From Alistipes sp. (lineage in GTDB: Bacteria > Bacteroidota > Bacteroidia > Bacteroidales > Rikenellaceae), in the NCBI GenBank assembly GCA_017380955.1, contig JAFOCZ010000066.1, forward strand, positions 1-11,190: a stretch of 11,190 bases of DNA. The letters run 5' to 3'. This document shows, piece by piece, positions 1-7,865 of this stretch. The translations under genes were made by a program, and so were the position numbers. The notes below the pieces were generated by a model. The model made no database searches. It saw only the letters and a list, made by a program, of their open reading frames with translations, and was not told where the DNA came from. Each line of letters opens with the position of its first letter. The stretch's first letter is position 1.

Positions 1-2884
1 CGTAGTTTGAGATATCCTTAGAGCCCTTCTTGCCGAAGACACGGAGATTGTAGTTGAACTGGATGGTGAAGTAACGTCCTACGACGCTGTTCCAGGCATT
101 CTGGGTGTAACCACTACCTACGGTGCGCACAAAGGCAGAGTTCTGATTAAGGAGGTCGTTGACACCTATGAGTACCTCGCCCTGCTGATTCTTGAAGAGT
201 TTCTTGCCGAGGTATACGTTGCAGATAAGGTAATCCTCGTTGTACTTATCGGTAAAGCCGATATACTGGTTATAGTTAACCGCTGCGGTAAGTGTGAAGC
301 CCTTCCAGAATACCCACTTAAGAGAGCCTGAAGCGGTGTGGCTGAAGTACTGGTTGTTACGACCACGCTGCGCCAATGACTGACGAGCATCGTTGTATGC
401 ACCGTTCCACTGGAGTGTGAAGTCAATGTTCTCAGAGATGTTACTACCGAGCGATACCATAGCGTCGTAACCCATATTTGTGGTGTAGTTCATCTTGCCG
501 TTGATGATAGATGGTGTCTGCGACCAGTTAGCACCCGCCATAATGTTCAGGTTACACTTGATAGGCGCTATAGGGAAGCCATAACTGATGTTTGTGCGGA
601 ACGACATAAAGCCATCCATATTCTCGTATGTAGAGTACTGGAGTGGTGTATACTGCTCGCCATTAACATCTATTGTTGGGTTGTAGTCTATAGACTGACC
701 GATATAGTCCTGGGTAAGTTGTGCGTGCAACATCCACATAAAGGTACGTCCCTTCTCGATATTCGAGCGGATGTAGTGGAAGTTGAAGCGGTGGTTGTAT
801 GACGATACCAACTCTGGGTTACCCTTAGAGAGATACTGAGCATTGGTAACATCATAGATATCCTGCAAGTTACGAACATCGGGATTCTGGGTGTAGGAAC
901 TAAGGAACATACGGATGCTGTTCTGTGGGTTGAACGCCACATTTGCCATCAGGAAGTATGTCACGTGGTTGAAGTCACGCGAGATATTCTCACCCTTGAC
1001 CATACCATCGAGGATAGAGTGCTGGTAGTATACATTAGCCACCACGGTATTACGCTGCTTAGCATAGCGGAAACCTGGGCCTACACGATGCTCCATATTT
1101 GTACTTGTGGTAATCGACGAGAGGCTTGGGTCAGGCATAAGACCTGCGGTGTTGAAACTATCATCGGTGATGAACGATGTCTTCTCGATGCTCTGATCCT
1201 CGTAGTCGAAACGATACTGAAGGCTCACCTGCGAGAATTTCGACACAGGCTCGGTGTATGTGAGGTTAGCGCGTACGTCGTTCTGTGACTGTGGCGCTGT
1301 GGATGACACATAGCGGAGCAATGGTGTTGTAACACCGCTCTCGGCATCGTAGGATGTAGAGAGTGTAGAGAAACTATTTGTCCACGACTCAGGAGTCTGG
1401 CGTGTAGAGTAGCGACCATCTACGGTTATTGTACGACCTGCCTTGCCAAGTTTCACACGATACTGCAAGAACTCGCTGAAGCGCAATGCGTGAGACTCAC
1501 CCTCCGAGCCATTGTAGAGCATCTCATATGGTACACCCTTATTAGTTGCCGTCTCGCCCTTGAGTTCGCCATACTGCTGGCTATAAGGGTCGTTGGACTG
1601 GAAACTGAAGTTTGTGCGCGACATAAGCGACATATTCTTGTTGATGTTCCAGTCGAGGCGAAGGTTGAGACGGTGGTTAGCATTATGTGTCTCAGACTCA
1701 CCCTCCTGCTCGAGATAGTCCTCTGGCGATGGTGCTTCGTACCACTTCTGAAGAAGACTCTTGTTGCGGGTATTGGTGTCGTTGAAGAAGTATGAGCCGT
1801 TGAGTTTCAACGCATCATTCTTACCCCACGAATCGGAATACTGAACGCCGATAGAGCCTACGCGTGCCACACCGCTCTGTGGGCGCACCATATAGCGTCC
1901 TACGCCACGACCAGGGCCCATACCGCCGCCGCCACCTGTGACGCCGAGGATATCCTCGAATGAGAAGTTCTGCTGGTTTACGTTATTGAAAAGACCGATA
2001 ACCGACACTCGCGAGTTGCCGTGGAAGAGGTTTACGTTACCGCCCAAGTTGAACTTATGGTGCGATGTAACATCCGACACCTGAGGCTGATAGACATCAG
2101 CACCTGCGAAATTCATCTCCGCTGGAGCGCCATCGATATCGGGCTGATAGCCATAACCGCCATACAACTTACCGAAAACACCCTGACGCATATTCGAGTG
2201 GGTTACGATGTTGATGGCCTTGAAGCCCTCGCCATCGTCCATACCCGAGAATTCGGCATTATCCGAGAGTTTGTTGAAGACCTCGATGCGATCTACAGCC
2301 TGCGCTGGGAGTGAGTTCAGCGCCGTAGATACATCCTCGCCAAAAAACTCCTTACCATCCACAAATATCTTCTTAACCTGCTCACCCTGTGCCTCAACCT
2401 GTCCGTTTGAGATTGTGATACCCGGCATCTTCTTAAGAAGACCCTCGACATCAGCATCCGTAGATACCTTAAACGCCGAGGCGTTGTATGCCACAGTATC
2501 GCCATTCTGCGATGTGCGCAGCGCCTGCACCTCCTTAACAACCATATCAATCTTCACAGCCTCGTGGGCAAGTTCCACAACGCCAAGGTTGATATTCTTA
2601 GAGCCGTCGACCGTAATAGTCTGCTTAACGGTGGTGTAGCCAATGAACGCCACAACAACATCATACTCGCCACGTGTGACACCTGTGACAGTGGTAAGAC
2701 CCTGAGCACCAGATACCGAGTGACGACGCTTGTCTGTATTGAGGTCTATGACCTCCATTACCGCGCCAATGATACCCTCCTTGGTTTCGGCATCCACAAC
2801 ATTTGCTGTAACCTTCACCGTCTGTGCCATCGCGGGGATTGCTATGCAGAGCATAACAACGAGTGTTAACAATCTTTTCATCAT
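1..2884 (-). CDS. TonB-dependent-type outer-membrane beta-barrel receptor (3' end outside window)
   Basis: Reading the minus strand from 2884 gives an uninterrupted frame of 961 codons that leaves the window without a stop. The start MMKRLLTLVV.. is a signal peptide of about 20 residues ending AMA-Q. Residues about 22-108 form a carboxypeptidase-regulatory-like beta-sandwich (..EGIIGAVMEV.., IGYTT). Residues about 115-230 are a plug-like domain with MPGI at 153-156, VDGKEFFGED at 175-184 and a DRIEVFNK stretch near 198-205. The rest alternates aromatic beta strands as in the Bacteroidetes outer-membrane beta-barrel family. A Gly-rich stretch at about 317-330 probably forms a loop. The last visible strand (FTIQFNYNLRVFGKK) resembles the usual terminal barrel strand, so probably only a few residues are missing. 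It should act in the outer membrane in uptake or export. The substrate cannot be told, and no SusD-like partner is visible on this side. ATG at 2881 is an equally possible start. Confidence 0.93.
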   Translation of the reverse strand, partial: MMKRLLTLVVMLCIAIPAMAQTVKVTANVVDAETKEGIIGAVMEVIDLNTDKRRHSVSGAQGLTTVTGVTRGEYDVVVAFIGYTTVKQTITVDGSKNINLGVVELAHEAVKIDMVVKEVQALRTSQNGDTVAYNASAFKVSTDADVEGLLKKMPGITISNGQVEAQGEQVKKIFVDGKEFFGEDVSTALNSLPAQAVDRIEVFNKLSDNAEFSGMDDGEGFKAINIVTHSNMRQGVFGKLYGGYGYQPDIDGAPAEMNFAGADVYQPQVSDVTSHHKFNLGGNVNLFHGNSRVSVIGLFNNVNQQNFSFEDILGVTGGGGGMGPGRGVGRYMVRPQSGVARVGSIGVQYSDSWGKNDALKLNGSYFFNDTNTRNKSLLQKWYEAPSPEDYLEQEGESETHNANHRLNLRLDWNINKNMSLMSRTNFSFQSNDPYSQQYGELKGETATNKGVPYEMLYNGSEGESHALRFSEFLQYRVKLGKAGRTITVDGRYSTRQTPESWTNSFSTLSTSYDAESGVTTPLLRYVSSTAPQSQNDVRANLTYTEPVSKFSQVSLQYRFDYEDQSIEKTSFITDDSFNTAGLMPDPSLSSITTSTNMEHRVGPGFRYAKQRNTVVANVYYQHSILDGMVKGENISRDFNHVTYFLMANVAFNPQNSIRMFLSSYTQNPDVRNLQDIYDVTNAQYLSKGNPELVSSYNHRFNFHYIRSNIEKGRTFMWMLHAQLTQDYIGQSIDYNPTIDVNGEQYTPLQYSTYENMDGFMSFRTNISYGFPIAPIKCNLNIMAGANWSQTPSIINGKMNYTTNMGYDAMVSLGSNISENIDFTLQWNGAYNDARQSLAQRGRNNQYFSHTASGSLKWVFWKGFTLTAAVNYNQYIGFTDKYNEDYLICNVYLGKKLFKNQQGEVLIGVNDLLNQNSAFVRTVGSGYTQNAWNSVVGRYFTIQFNYNLRVFGKKGSKDISNY

Positions 2885-2949
2885 ATAGTCTTTTTCTGTT
2901 TTATCGTGTTACTGACTTTTCGCACGGCGAAAATAATATTTTTTTTCGA

Positions 2950-2981
2950 ATAACGTAGCACATCGGCGGTAAATCGCCAAA
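2950..2981 (-). promoter_or_regulatory. Candidate promoter of the receptor gene
   Basis: On the minus strand a TTTG (2978-2981) is followed after 20 nt by TACGTTAT (2950-2957). This resembles the Bacteroidetes primary-sigma pattern TTTG...TAnnTTTG, with two mismatches in the -7 box. It sits about 65 nt before the receptor start. The spacing is right but the -7 box is imperfect, so the call is tentative. Confidence 0.35.
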
Positions 2982-3013
2982 ATTCGGGGGTCAAATGCAC
3001 AGCAAAGGGAAAA

Positions 3014-3217
3014 GTGAAAAGTGAGAAGTGAAAAGTATGGTGTGCTTCGCACAATGTTTATATTATATGTCATCCTGAGCGTAGTGAAACGAAGTCGAAG
3101 GATCTCCTCGCTATATACACATTGCCAACGTGCTGTATATTAGGAGATCCCTCGGCTACGCTCGGGATGACATAAACAACAATCCCTACCTTTCACTTTT
3201 CACCTCTCACCTTTCAC
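3014..3217. repeat. Outer inverted repeat of GTGAAAR heptads
   Basis: The left arm (3014-3036) is GTGAAAA-GTGAGAA-GTGAAAA-GT. The right arm (3195-3217) carries the same 23 bases in reverse complement with two mismatches, and the heptad pattern continues to about 3187. The right arm stops exactly where the stop codon of the small secreted-protein gene begins (3218). These heptads belong to the same family as the copies at 8874-8917 and 10700-10816. A small hairpin (TGTGC-ttc-GCACA, 3041-3053) follows the left arm. Together with the long hairpin inside it, this accounts for most of the 333-bp gap 2885-3217; no gene is seen there. Confidence 0.85.
3066..3174. repeat. Long palindromic hairpin element (GTCATCCTGAG type)
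   Basis: The ends TATGTCATCC...GGATGACATA pair perfectly. The stem continues as GAGCGTAG against CTACGCTC, with one mismatch between the two blocks, then GATCTCCT (3101-3108) with AGGAGATC (3142-3149) and ATATACA (3113-3119) with TGTATAT (3134-3140). The whole 109 bp can fold as one long interrupted hairpin. From memory, GTCATCCTGAGCG...AAGGATCT elements are dispersed in many bacterial genomes; I cannot verify the copy number here. There is no T-run after the stem on either strand, so it is not a classical intrinsic terminator, though it could still block transcription or protect 3' ends. Confidence 0.85.
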
Positions 3218-3583
3218 CTACTTGTGTCGTGGTGGTGGCACCGGCATCCCTGGGCGGTGAGGCATAGGGTTATGCGGGCCGGGGCGGTGCATAGATGGGT
3301 GATGTGGCTTGCCACCCTTCTTAAACCTCTTATCCCCACGCTTGTCGTTATGCTTGCAGCCACGGTGGCCACCCTTGCGACACTTCTTGTCGCAGTCACA
3401 ACCACCACGGAACGCCTCGGGGTGATGAGGTGCACGAGGACCTCCAACGCTTACCATCACAAAACCATCCTTGCCACCTACACCAAACATCGCGCCACCT
3501 GGTCTGCGGTTACCATCATTAGCCGAAACTGAGCCGATTGCCATCGCCGATAGCACAAGGGCAAAAAACATCATCTTTCTCAT
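3218..3583 (-). CDS. Small secreted Gly/His/Lys/Pro-rich protein with four cysteines
   Basis: This is a 121-residue protein with a clear signal peptide: MRKMM, a hydrophobic core, then a V-S-A site near residue 21. I do not recognise a named family. The mature part has a short beta-like, Gly-rich segment (29-49), then four cysteines at 62, 64, 67 and 76 in a CxCx2Cx8C pattern with nearby histidines (73, 78), then a Lys/Arg-rich stretch and a Pro/His/Met-rich tail (93-121). There are ten histidines in all, mostly in HH or PH contexts. It is strongly basic and looks disordered. Metal binding or interaction with anionic surface polymers is an inference from composition only. The start ATG lies 40 nt below a perfect -7 box. 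The stop TAG abuts a heptad repeat arm. It lies 114 nt downstream of the response regulator, in the same direction but with its own promoter. Confidence 0.8.
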   Translation of the reverse strand: MRKMMFFALVLSAMAIGSVSANDGNRRPGGAMFGVGGKDGFVMVSVGGPRAPHHPEAFRGGCDCDKKCRKGGHRGCKHNDKRGDKRFKKGGKPHHPSMHRPGPHNPMPHRPGMPVPPPRHK

Positions 3584-3622
3584 AATCGTAAAATTTAATG
3601 GGTTATACCTTGTTTTCTGTTA

Positions 3623-3630
3623 CAAAGGTA
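3623..3630 (-). promoter_or_regulatory. Bacteroidetes -7 promoter box for the small secreted-protein gene
   Basis: The minus strand reads TACCTTTG, a perfect match to TAnnTTTG, 40 nt before the ATG. It predicts a 5' leader of about 30 nt. I see no convincing TTTG at the expected -33 position. The identical octamer precedes the gene starting at 10647. Confidence 0.6.
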
Positions 3631-3697
3631 CAACCCATATTCCCGATTTGCATCCGCTGCTCCCGTGAAGCGGCAATCTACGCCGCCGAAGCGACCA

Positions 3698-4468
3698 TTA
3701 GTTGGCGTGAACTGACTGCAGCCAACCCTTGAATTCCGGCACTCGAGCCTTCGATATTATAATTCGCTCGGGGGTCTCGACGCTGAGATTCAGCGCCAGA
3801 CGGCTGCCAAACCACACCGCGATATCCTTCACAGCACGTCGTGAGACTATAAACTGGCGATTTGCCCTGAAGAACTTCTCGGCAGATAGTTGCTGGCTCA
3901 GCGACTCGAGGGTCTTGTCCACAGGGTAGCAGTCGCCCTTGAGTGTGGTGACCGTAACACGCTCCTCGGAGGTGTAGAAGAATGCCACGTCATCTGCCGT
4001 TACGGGAATCAGTTTATCCTTATACCTCAGGAGCATAGTCTGCATAGCCTCGCCCTGCACCTCACGCACCATCTTCTCGCGGCTATCACGCTGCTCAGCG
4101 TGCTCTCGTGCCGAGAGTCTATCGAGTTTGTCGATAGCACGACGCAGGTCATCCTCATTGAAAGGTTTCAAGAGATAGTCCACGCTATTGACCTTGAAGG
4201 CCTCCAACGCATACTCATCATATGCTGTGGTGAAGATGATAGGTATTGCGATATCCACACTCTGGAATATGCGGAACGATTCGCCATCGGCGAGGTGTAT
4301 ATCCATAAATACTATATCGGCATCAGCGCCCGACGAGAAATACTCCACAGCCTCGGCAACAGACTCCAGCACCTCGACAACCTCGGCATCGGGGAGTACG
4401 ACAGAGAGCATACTACGCAGGTTGACAGCAGCAGCAGTCTCATCCTCAACAATCACAACTCTTCTCAT
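3698..4468 (-). CDS. LytTR-family response regulator
   Basis: This 256-residue protein has a CheY-like receiver at about 3-120 followed by a LytTR DNA-binding domain at about 145-250. Receiver landmarks are the acidic pair E8/D9, the phospho-acceptor D56 in VFMDIHLADG, T80/T81 in FTTAYDEYAL, and K101 in the LLKPF motif. The LytTR part shows the expected FxR-NRQFIVSRRAV pattern (the segment around FFRANRQFIVS), with TSEERVTV upstream. It should bind direct-repeat promoter sites when phosphorylated by the adjacent kinase, whose stop lies only 3 nt before this start. Length and residues are normal. Its targets are not visible. LytTR regulators often control nearby membrane or secreted-protein genes, which makes the next gene downstream (3218-3583) a candidate by inference. 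No hairpin plus T-run follows the stop. Confidence 0.95.
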   Translation of the reverse strand: MRRVVIVEDETAAAVNLRSMLSVVLPDAEVVEVLESVAEAVEYFSSGADADIVFMDIHLADGESFRIFQSVDIAIPIIFTTAYDEYALEAFKVNSVDYLLKPFNEDDLRRAIDKLDRLSAREHAEQRDSREKMVREVQGEAMQTMLLRYKDKLIPVTADDVAFFYTSEERVTVTTLKGDCYPVDKTLESLSQQLSAEKFFRANRQFIVSRRAVKDIAVWFGSRLALNLSVETPERIIISKARVPEFKGWLQSVHAN

Positions 4469-4471
4469 CTT

Positions 4472-5794
4472 CTATCGCTTTTGCAGGGGCAGACGCACCA
4501 TAAAGCGCTGCTCCTCATCAATAATCTCTATGTCGCATCCTGTGACAATCTGCCATCTGCTACGCAGATTCTCAAGACCTATGCCCGTTGAGGGCTCTAC
4601 GTCAAGTTTCGGATACTTTGGGTTTTCAATCTCCAGCACACCATCTACAACACGTATCGCAACGTGCAGAGGGCGCTTTGTGGTTATGCTATTGTGCTTC
4701 ACAGCATTGCCAATGAGTGGCTGCAGCGACAACGCCGGCAAGCGCCAGTCGTGATACTGAGCATCGATATCTATATCGAAGAACAACTTATCGGCATAGC
4801 GTATTTTAAATAGGTATATATATGCCTCGGCAAATGCCATCTCCTCCTTGAGCGTTGTCTCACCCGACTGACCATTCTGGATGATATATCGGAATGTGTA
4901 GGATAGTTGCTCGATATACTGCAACGCACGCTCATCATCCCTCTCGCGCACCAACATCGACAACGAGTTGAGGGAGTTGAAGAAGAAGTGTGGGTTTATC
5001 TGACCCATAAGCATATTGTAGCGCGTTGCGAGATTCTCGGTCTTGAGGCGCTCGTTCTCCACAACCATAACCTGACGCTGCTGCATAAGGGTATATATAT
5101 AGGAGTACAACGCCGAGACCACCAACATAAACAACGACTTGGTGAGTACCACAAGGTAGACATTGTCGTGCGGTGGCGCTTCAAAGAAGAAGACGATGCG
5201 CATAACACCCTCCTTGAACGCCATAACAGGAGCGAAGCATATGGCAACACCTGTAACCAGGATAGCCAACACCGCAACACGCAGATACCACCATCGCGAT
5301 AAGCCCGACCTCTTGCGCAGCATCACAAAGATGCAGATAAGCACAAACGACAGCAGAGCATAGTAGGTAATCTGCCACACAAACTCCACAGTGCGACTTG
5401 GGCGGTCGTATATCATATCCAGCGAGAAAGCCTCGCCGTTACGCATAACAACCCTGTCGAGGCGTGGGTGGACACCCTTGACATCCTCGGAAACATCACG
5501 CGGCTCGCGTGTTGTAAACTCCAGAGTATCACCCTCCTGAAGTTTCATAGTGCGCACCTGCCACGCTGTGACATAGGTGCTGTCGCGTAGTGAGCAGTCG
5601 CAGACAATATATCCGTGCATATCGCCCGACAGGTGCAACACACCGACATTATGCTCGCTACTCTCCGCAGCATCCACACGCTGGTTGACACCCTGATCCG
5701 TGATAATCGGCACAAGGAGATATGAGAAGTTAATCACGAGGCTCAGCGCCAGCGCGATAACAACGTGCGGCAATATACTATTCTTCCAGTTCAC
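4472..5794 (-). CDS. LytS/YehU-type sensor histidine kinase
   Basis: This is a 440-residue inner-membrane kinase. One membrane segment lies at about 8-30, then an extracytoplasmic domain of about 110 residues (31-140) with a C65-D66-C67 pair, then membrane segments near 142-160, 168-192 and 212-235. A short coiled linker (237-258) leads to the His_kinase domain, with the phospho-acceptor H269 in INPHFFFNSLN, and an ATPase part with N363 (GNAVKHN) and the glycine box GIGLENL at 404-410. The usual family forms are PHFLFN and ENAIKH, so the F and G replacements are slightly atypical. The start is GTG. No ATG occurs before the first membrane segment, and the upstream frame is closed by the TAG of the carbonic-anhydrase-like gene 21 nt away. 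The kinase and the LytTR regulator 3 nt downstream form a two-component pair. Signal unknown. Confidence 0.94.
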   Translation of the reverse strand: MNWKNSILPHVVIALALSLVINFSYLLVPIITDQGVNQRVDAAESSEHNVGVLHLSGDMHGYIVCDCSLRDSTYVTAWQVRTMKLQEGDTLEFTTREPRDVSEDVKGVHPRLDRVVMRNGEAFSLDMIYDRPSRTVEFVWQITYYALLSFVLICIFVMLRKRSGLSRWWYLRVAVLAILVTGVAICFAPVMAFKEGVMRIVFFFEAPPHDNVYLVVLTKSLFMLVVSALYSYIYTLMQQRQVMVVENERLKTENLATRYNMLMGQINPHFFFNSLNSLSMLVRERDDERALQYIEQLSYTFRYIIQNGQSGETTLKEEMAFAEAYIYLFKIRYADKLFFDIDIDAQYHDWRLPALSLQPLIGNAVKHNSITTKRPLHVAIRVVDGVLEIENPKYPKLDVEPSTGIGLENLRSRWQIVTGCDIEIIDEEQRFMVRLPLQKR

Positions 5795-5815
5795 CGTATA
5801 ACTTTCTGTAAATGA

Positions 5816-6343
5816 CTACTTCTCGTACCACGAAGCATAGACACGATAGTCGCGTGCGGTACGCTTGATAATCTCCTCGCGCTGCTCAGGTGTCACATCC
5901 TTCACCTTCTTGGCAGGGACACCAGCATACACCGAGTTTGGCTCGAGTTTCTGGTTAGACAACACCAGGGCATTTGCCGCAACGATACATCCTGTGCCTA
6001 CCACAGCATTATCCAAAATCGTAGCACCCATACCGATAAGGCAGTCGTTCTCGATAACTGCACCGTGGATAACAGCATTGTGACCTACCGACACAAAGTC
6101 GCCGATGTGTGTCTGCGATGGATTCTTAGAGCCATCGTATAGGGTATGGATAACCACGCCATCCTGGATGTTAGTGTTGTTGCCGATGGTGATGGCGTTA
6201 ACATCGCCACGCAACACAGCGTTGTACCATATCGAGCAGTTATCGCCAATCTTCACATTACCGAGAATCGTTGCATTCTCAGCCAACCACGTATCATTAC
6301 CAATCTCGGGCACATAGCCACGAACTTCTCTAATCAAAGCCAT
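5816..6343 (-). CDS. Gamma carbonic anhydrase family hexapeptide-repeat protein
   Basis: This 175-residue protein folds as a left-handed beta helix, judged from repeated [IV]G-N/D-x-x-x-[IV] hexapeptides across residues about 22-130, followed by a C-terminal helix (150-175). The three zinc or iron ligands of the family are present as H66 (VVIHT), H88 (VGHNA) and H93 (VIHG), and R45/D47 (LRGDV) are the usual subunit-interface residues. The length matches YrdA/PaaY-type proteins. Known relatives include active gamma carbonic anhydrases and related proteins with acyl-group or unknown roles, so activity cannot be settled from sequence. It is cytosolic, with no signal peptide. It starts 11 nt after mazG and ends 21 nt before the kinase, whose frame it shares across a single TAG. 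Confidence 0.94.
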   Translation of the reverse strand: MALIREVRGYVPEIGNDTWLAENATILGNVKIGDNCSIWYNAVLRGDVNAITIGNNTNIQDGVVIHTLYDGSKNPSQTHIGDFVSVGHNAVIHGAVIENDCLIGMGATILDNAVVGTGCIVAANALVLSNQKLEPNSVYAGVPAKKVKDVTPEQREEIIKRTARDYRVYASWYEK

Positions 6344-6354
6344 AGTAGTATCAA

Positions 6355-7140
6355 TTATTTGTTTTCCTGTTGTTTACACTCATCCCAATACTTATCCATC
6401 TCCTCCAAAGACATCTCGTGCAGCGTCTTGCCCAACTCCTCGGCCCTCTGCTCCACATAGCCAAAGCGGCGGATAAACTTCTTATTTGTACGCTCCAAAG
6501 CACCCTCAGGGTCGATGCCATAGAGGCGGCAGGCGTTTATAAGTGCGAAGAACAGGTCGCCAATCTCGTCGGTGAGATGCTCCTTATTCTTTGCCTCAAT
6601 CTCGGCATCCACCTCCATAAGTTCCTCCTTGACCTTAGCCCACACATCCTCCTTCTGCTCCCAGTCGAAGCCCGTAGCAGCAGCCTTCTCGCCGATGCGG
6701 AATGCCTTGACCATCGCTGGCAGCGACTGTGGCACGCCACCCAGAGCACCACTCTTGCGCTTCTTCTTACGGAGTTTCAGGGCCTCCCAATTCTGCTTCA
6801 CCTCCTCGGGGGTGTCGGCGTGGATATCGCCATAGACGTGAGGATGGCGGTAGATGAGTTTGTCGCAGACGCCATTTGCCACATCGGCATAGTTGAATGC
6901 GCCAGCCTCGTCACCCATCTTCGAGTAGAAGACAACGTGCAGCAGCAAGTCGCCCAACTCCTCCTTTATACCCTCCATATTCTTGTCGGTGATGGCATCC
7001 ACCAACTCATATGTCTCCTCAATGGTGTTGTTACGCAGAGAATCGAAGGTTTGCTCTCTATCCCAGGGACACTCCGCACGAAGGCGGTCCATAACCTCCA
7101 GGAGTCGCGCCGTTGCCAACTCTGCCTCTTTCATATCCAT
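6355..7140 (-). CDS. mazG: Nucleoside triphosphate pyrophosphohydrolase MazG
   Basis: MazG hydrolyses nucleoside triphosphates to the monophosphate and pyrophosphate, removing aberrant or excess nucleotides. The 261-residue length is the full two-domain form. The N-terminal domain has CPWDREQTF (24-32), EETYE (41-45) and EELGD (60-64). These are the acidic residues that bind magnesium. The second domain has KEELMEVDAE (171-180) and DEIGDLFFAL (191-200), with the FDWE hinge at 158-161 before it. RHPHVYGD at 98-105 is the family's conserved link after domain one. The protein is cytosolic. ATG at 7140 gives MDMKEAE, with a second ATG two codons in. It is spaced 11 nt from both neighbours, so it is almost certainly co-transcribed with them. 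No damage seen. Confidence 0.97.
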   Translation of the reverse strand: MDMKEAELATARLLEVMDRLRAECPWDREQTFDSLRNNTIEETYELVDAITDKNMEGIKEELGDLLLHVVFYSKMGDEAGAFNYADVANGVCDKLIYRHPHVYGDIHADTPEEVKQNWEALKLRKKKRKSGALGGVPQSLPAMVKAFRIGEKAAATGFDWEQKEDVWAKVKEELMEVDAEIEAKNKEHLTDEIGDLFFALINACRLYGIDPEGALERTNKKFIRRFGYVEQRAEELGKTLHEMSLEEMDKYWDECKQQENK

Positions 7141-7151
7141 AGTTCTTCTAT

Positions 7152-7865
7152 TTATTTATGTTTTATACTTCTAAATGGTAGTTTCAGCACTCCGAAGAAT
7201 GCCTCGCCAAAGATTCCCGAACTCATCTTCGACGTTCCCTCCTCACGGTCGATGAAGATTATCGACACCTCGCCAATGGAGAATCCCAAGCGCCACGCCG
7301 TATACTTCATCTCTATCTGGAAGCCATAGCCGTTCATCGCCACACGGTCGAAGTCTATAGCATCCAACACCTCACGACGATATCCCACAAAGCCCGCCGT
7401 GGCATCCGCAACAGGCATACGCGTTACGATGCGCACATACTTAGATGCGAAGTAGGACATCAGCAATCTTCCCATAGGCCAGTTCACGACATTCACACCA
7501 CGCGAGTAGCGCGAGCCTATGGCAACATCCTTACCGTCGAGCATAGCATCCAGACGTGGCAAGTCATCGGGGTTATGCGAGAAGTCGCAATCCATCTCAA
7601 AGATGCGGTCGTAGCCCTTCGCCAAGGCATACTTAAAACCTGCGATATATGCCGTGCCGAGACCGAGTTTGCCACTGCGCTCTATCATCGCCAGACGCTC
7701 GCCATAGCGCTGCTGCGCCTCACGCACGAGGTTTGCAGTGCCATCCGGTGAGCCATCGTCGACAATAAGCAAGTCGAAACCCTGGGGCATCGACATCAGG
7801 CGGTCTATCATCTTTGTGACATTCTCCTTCTCGTTGTATGTAGGGATAATAATAAGTCTTCTCAT
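7152..7865 (-). CDS. Polyprenol-phosphate mannose synthase-like glycosyltransferase (GT2)
   Basis: This is a soluble family 2 glycosyltransferase of 237 residues related to dolichol-phosphate mannose synthase. It would transfer a sugar from a nucleotide donor to a polyprenyl phosphate at the inner face of the membrane. Visible motifs are PTYNE (8-12), VDDGSPDGT (35-43), the metal-binding DCD at 92-94 within FEMDCDFSHNPDDL, and GSRYSRG near 117-123. There is no C-terminal membrane domain, as in the short bacterial forms. Two starts are possible: ATG at 7865 or GTG at 7868. I chose ATG because it gives the usual MRRLIIIPTYNE beginning. With ATG the start shares one base with the upstream stop (TGATG); with GTG the overlap is four bases. 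Either way translation is coupled to the preceding glycosyltransferase. The sugar donor is not determinable. Confidence 0.93.
   Translation of the reverse strand: MRRLIIIPTYNEKENVTKMIDRLMSMPQGFDLLIVDDGSPDGTANLVREAQQRYGERLAMIERSGKLGLGTAYIAGFKYALAKGYDRIFEMDCDFSHNPDDLPRLDAMLDGKDVAIGSRYSRGVNVVNWPMGRLLMSYFASKYVRIVTRMPVADATAGFVGYRREVLDAIDFDRVAMNGYGFQIEMKYTAWRLGFSIGEVSIIFIDREEGTSKMSSGIFGEAFFGVLKLPFRSIKHK

Noticed and set aside
3066..3174. Intrinsic terminator between the small secreted-protein gene and the receptor
   Set aside because: The stem is long, but neither strand has a T-run after it, so it is listed as a repeat hairpin only.
3670..3686. Short GCGGC/GCCGC hairpin after the response regulator stop
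   Set aside because: The stem is five base pairs with a seven-base loop and no T-run. It is too weak to call a terminator.
3890..4591. Plus-strand open frame of 233 codons across the response regulator and kinase end
   Set aside because: It is antisense to two well-supported signalling genes, and its translation shows no domain or signal.
6370..7329. Long plus-strand open frame of 319 codons antisense to mazG
   Set aside because: It lies opposite mazG, a full-length, motif-complete gene. The translation has no recognisable domain and reflects codon bias on the other strand.
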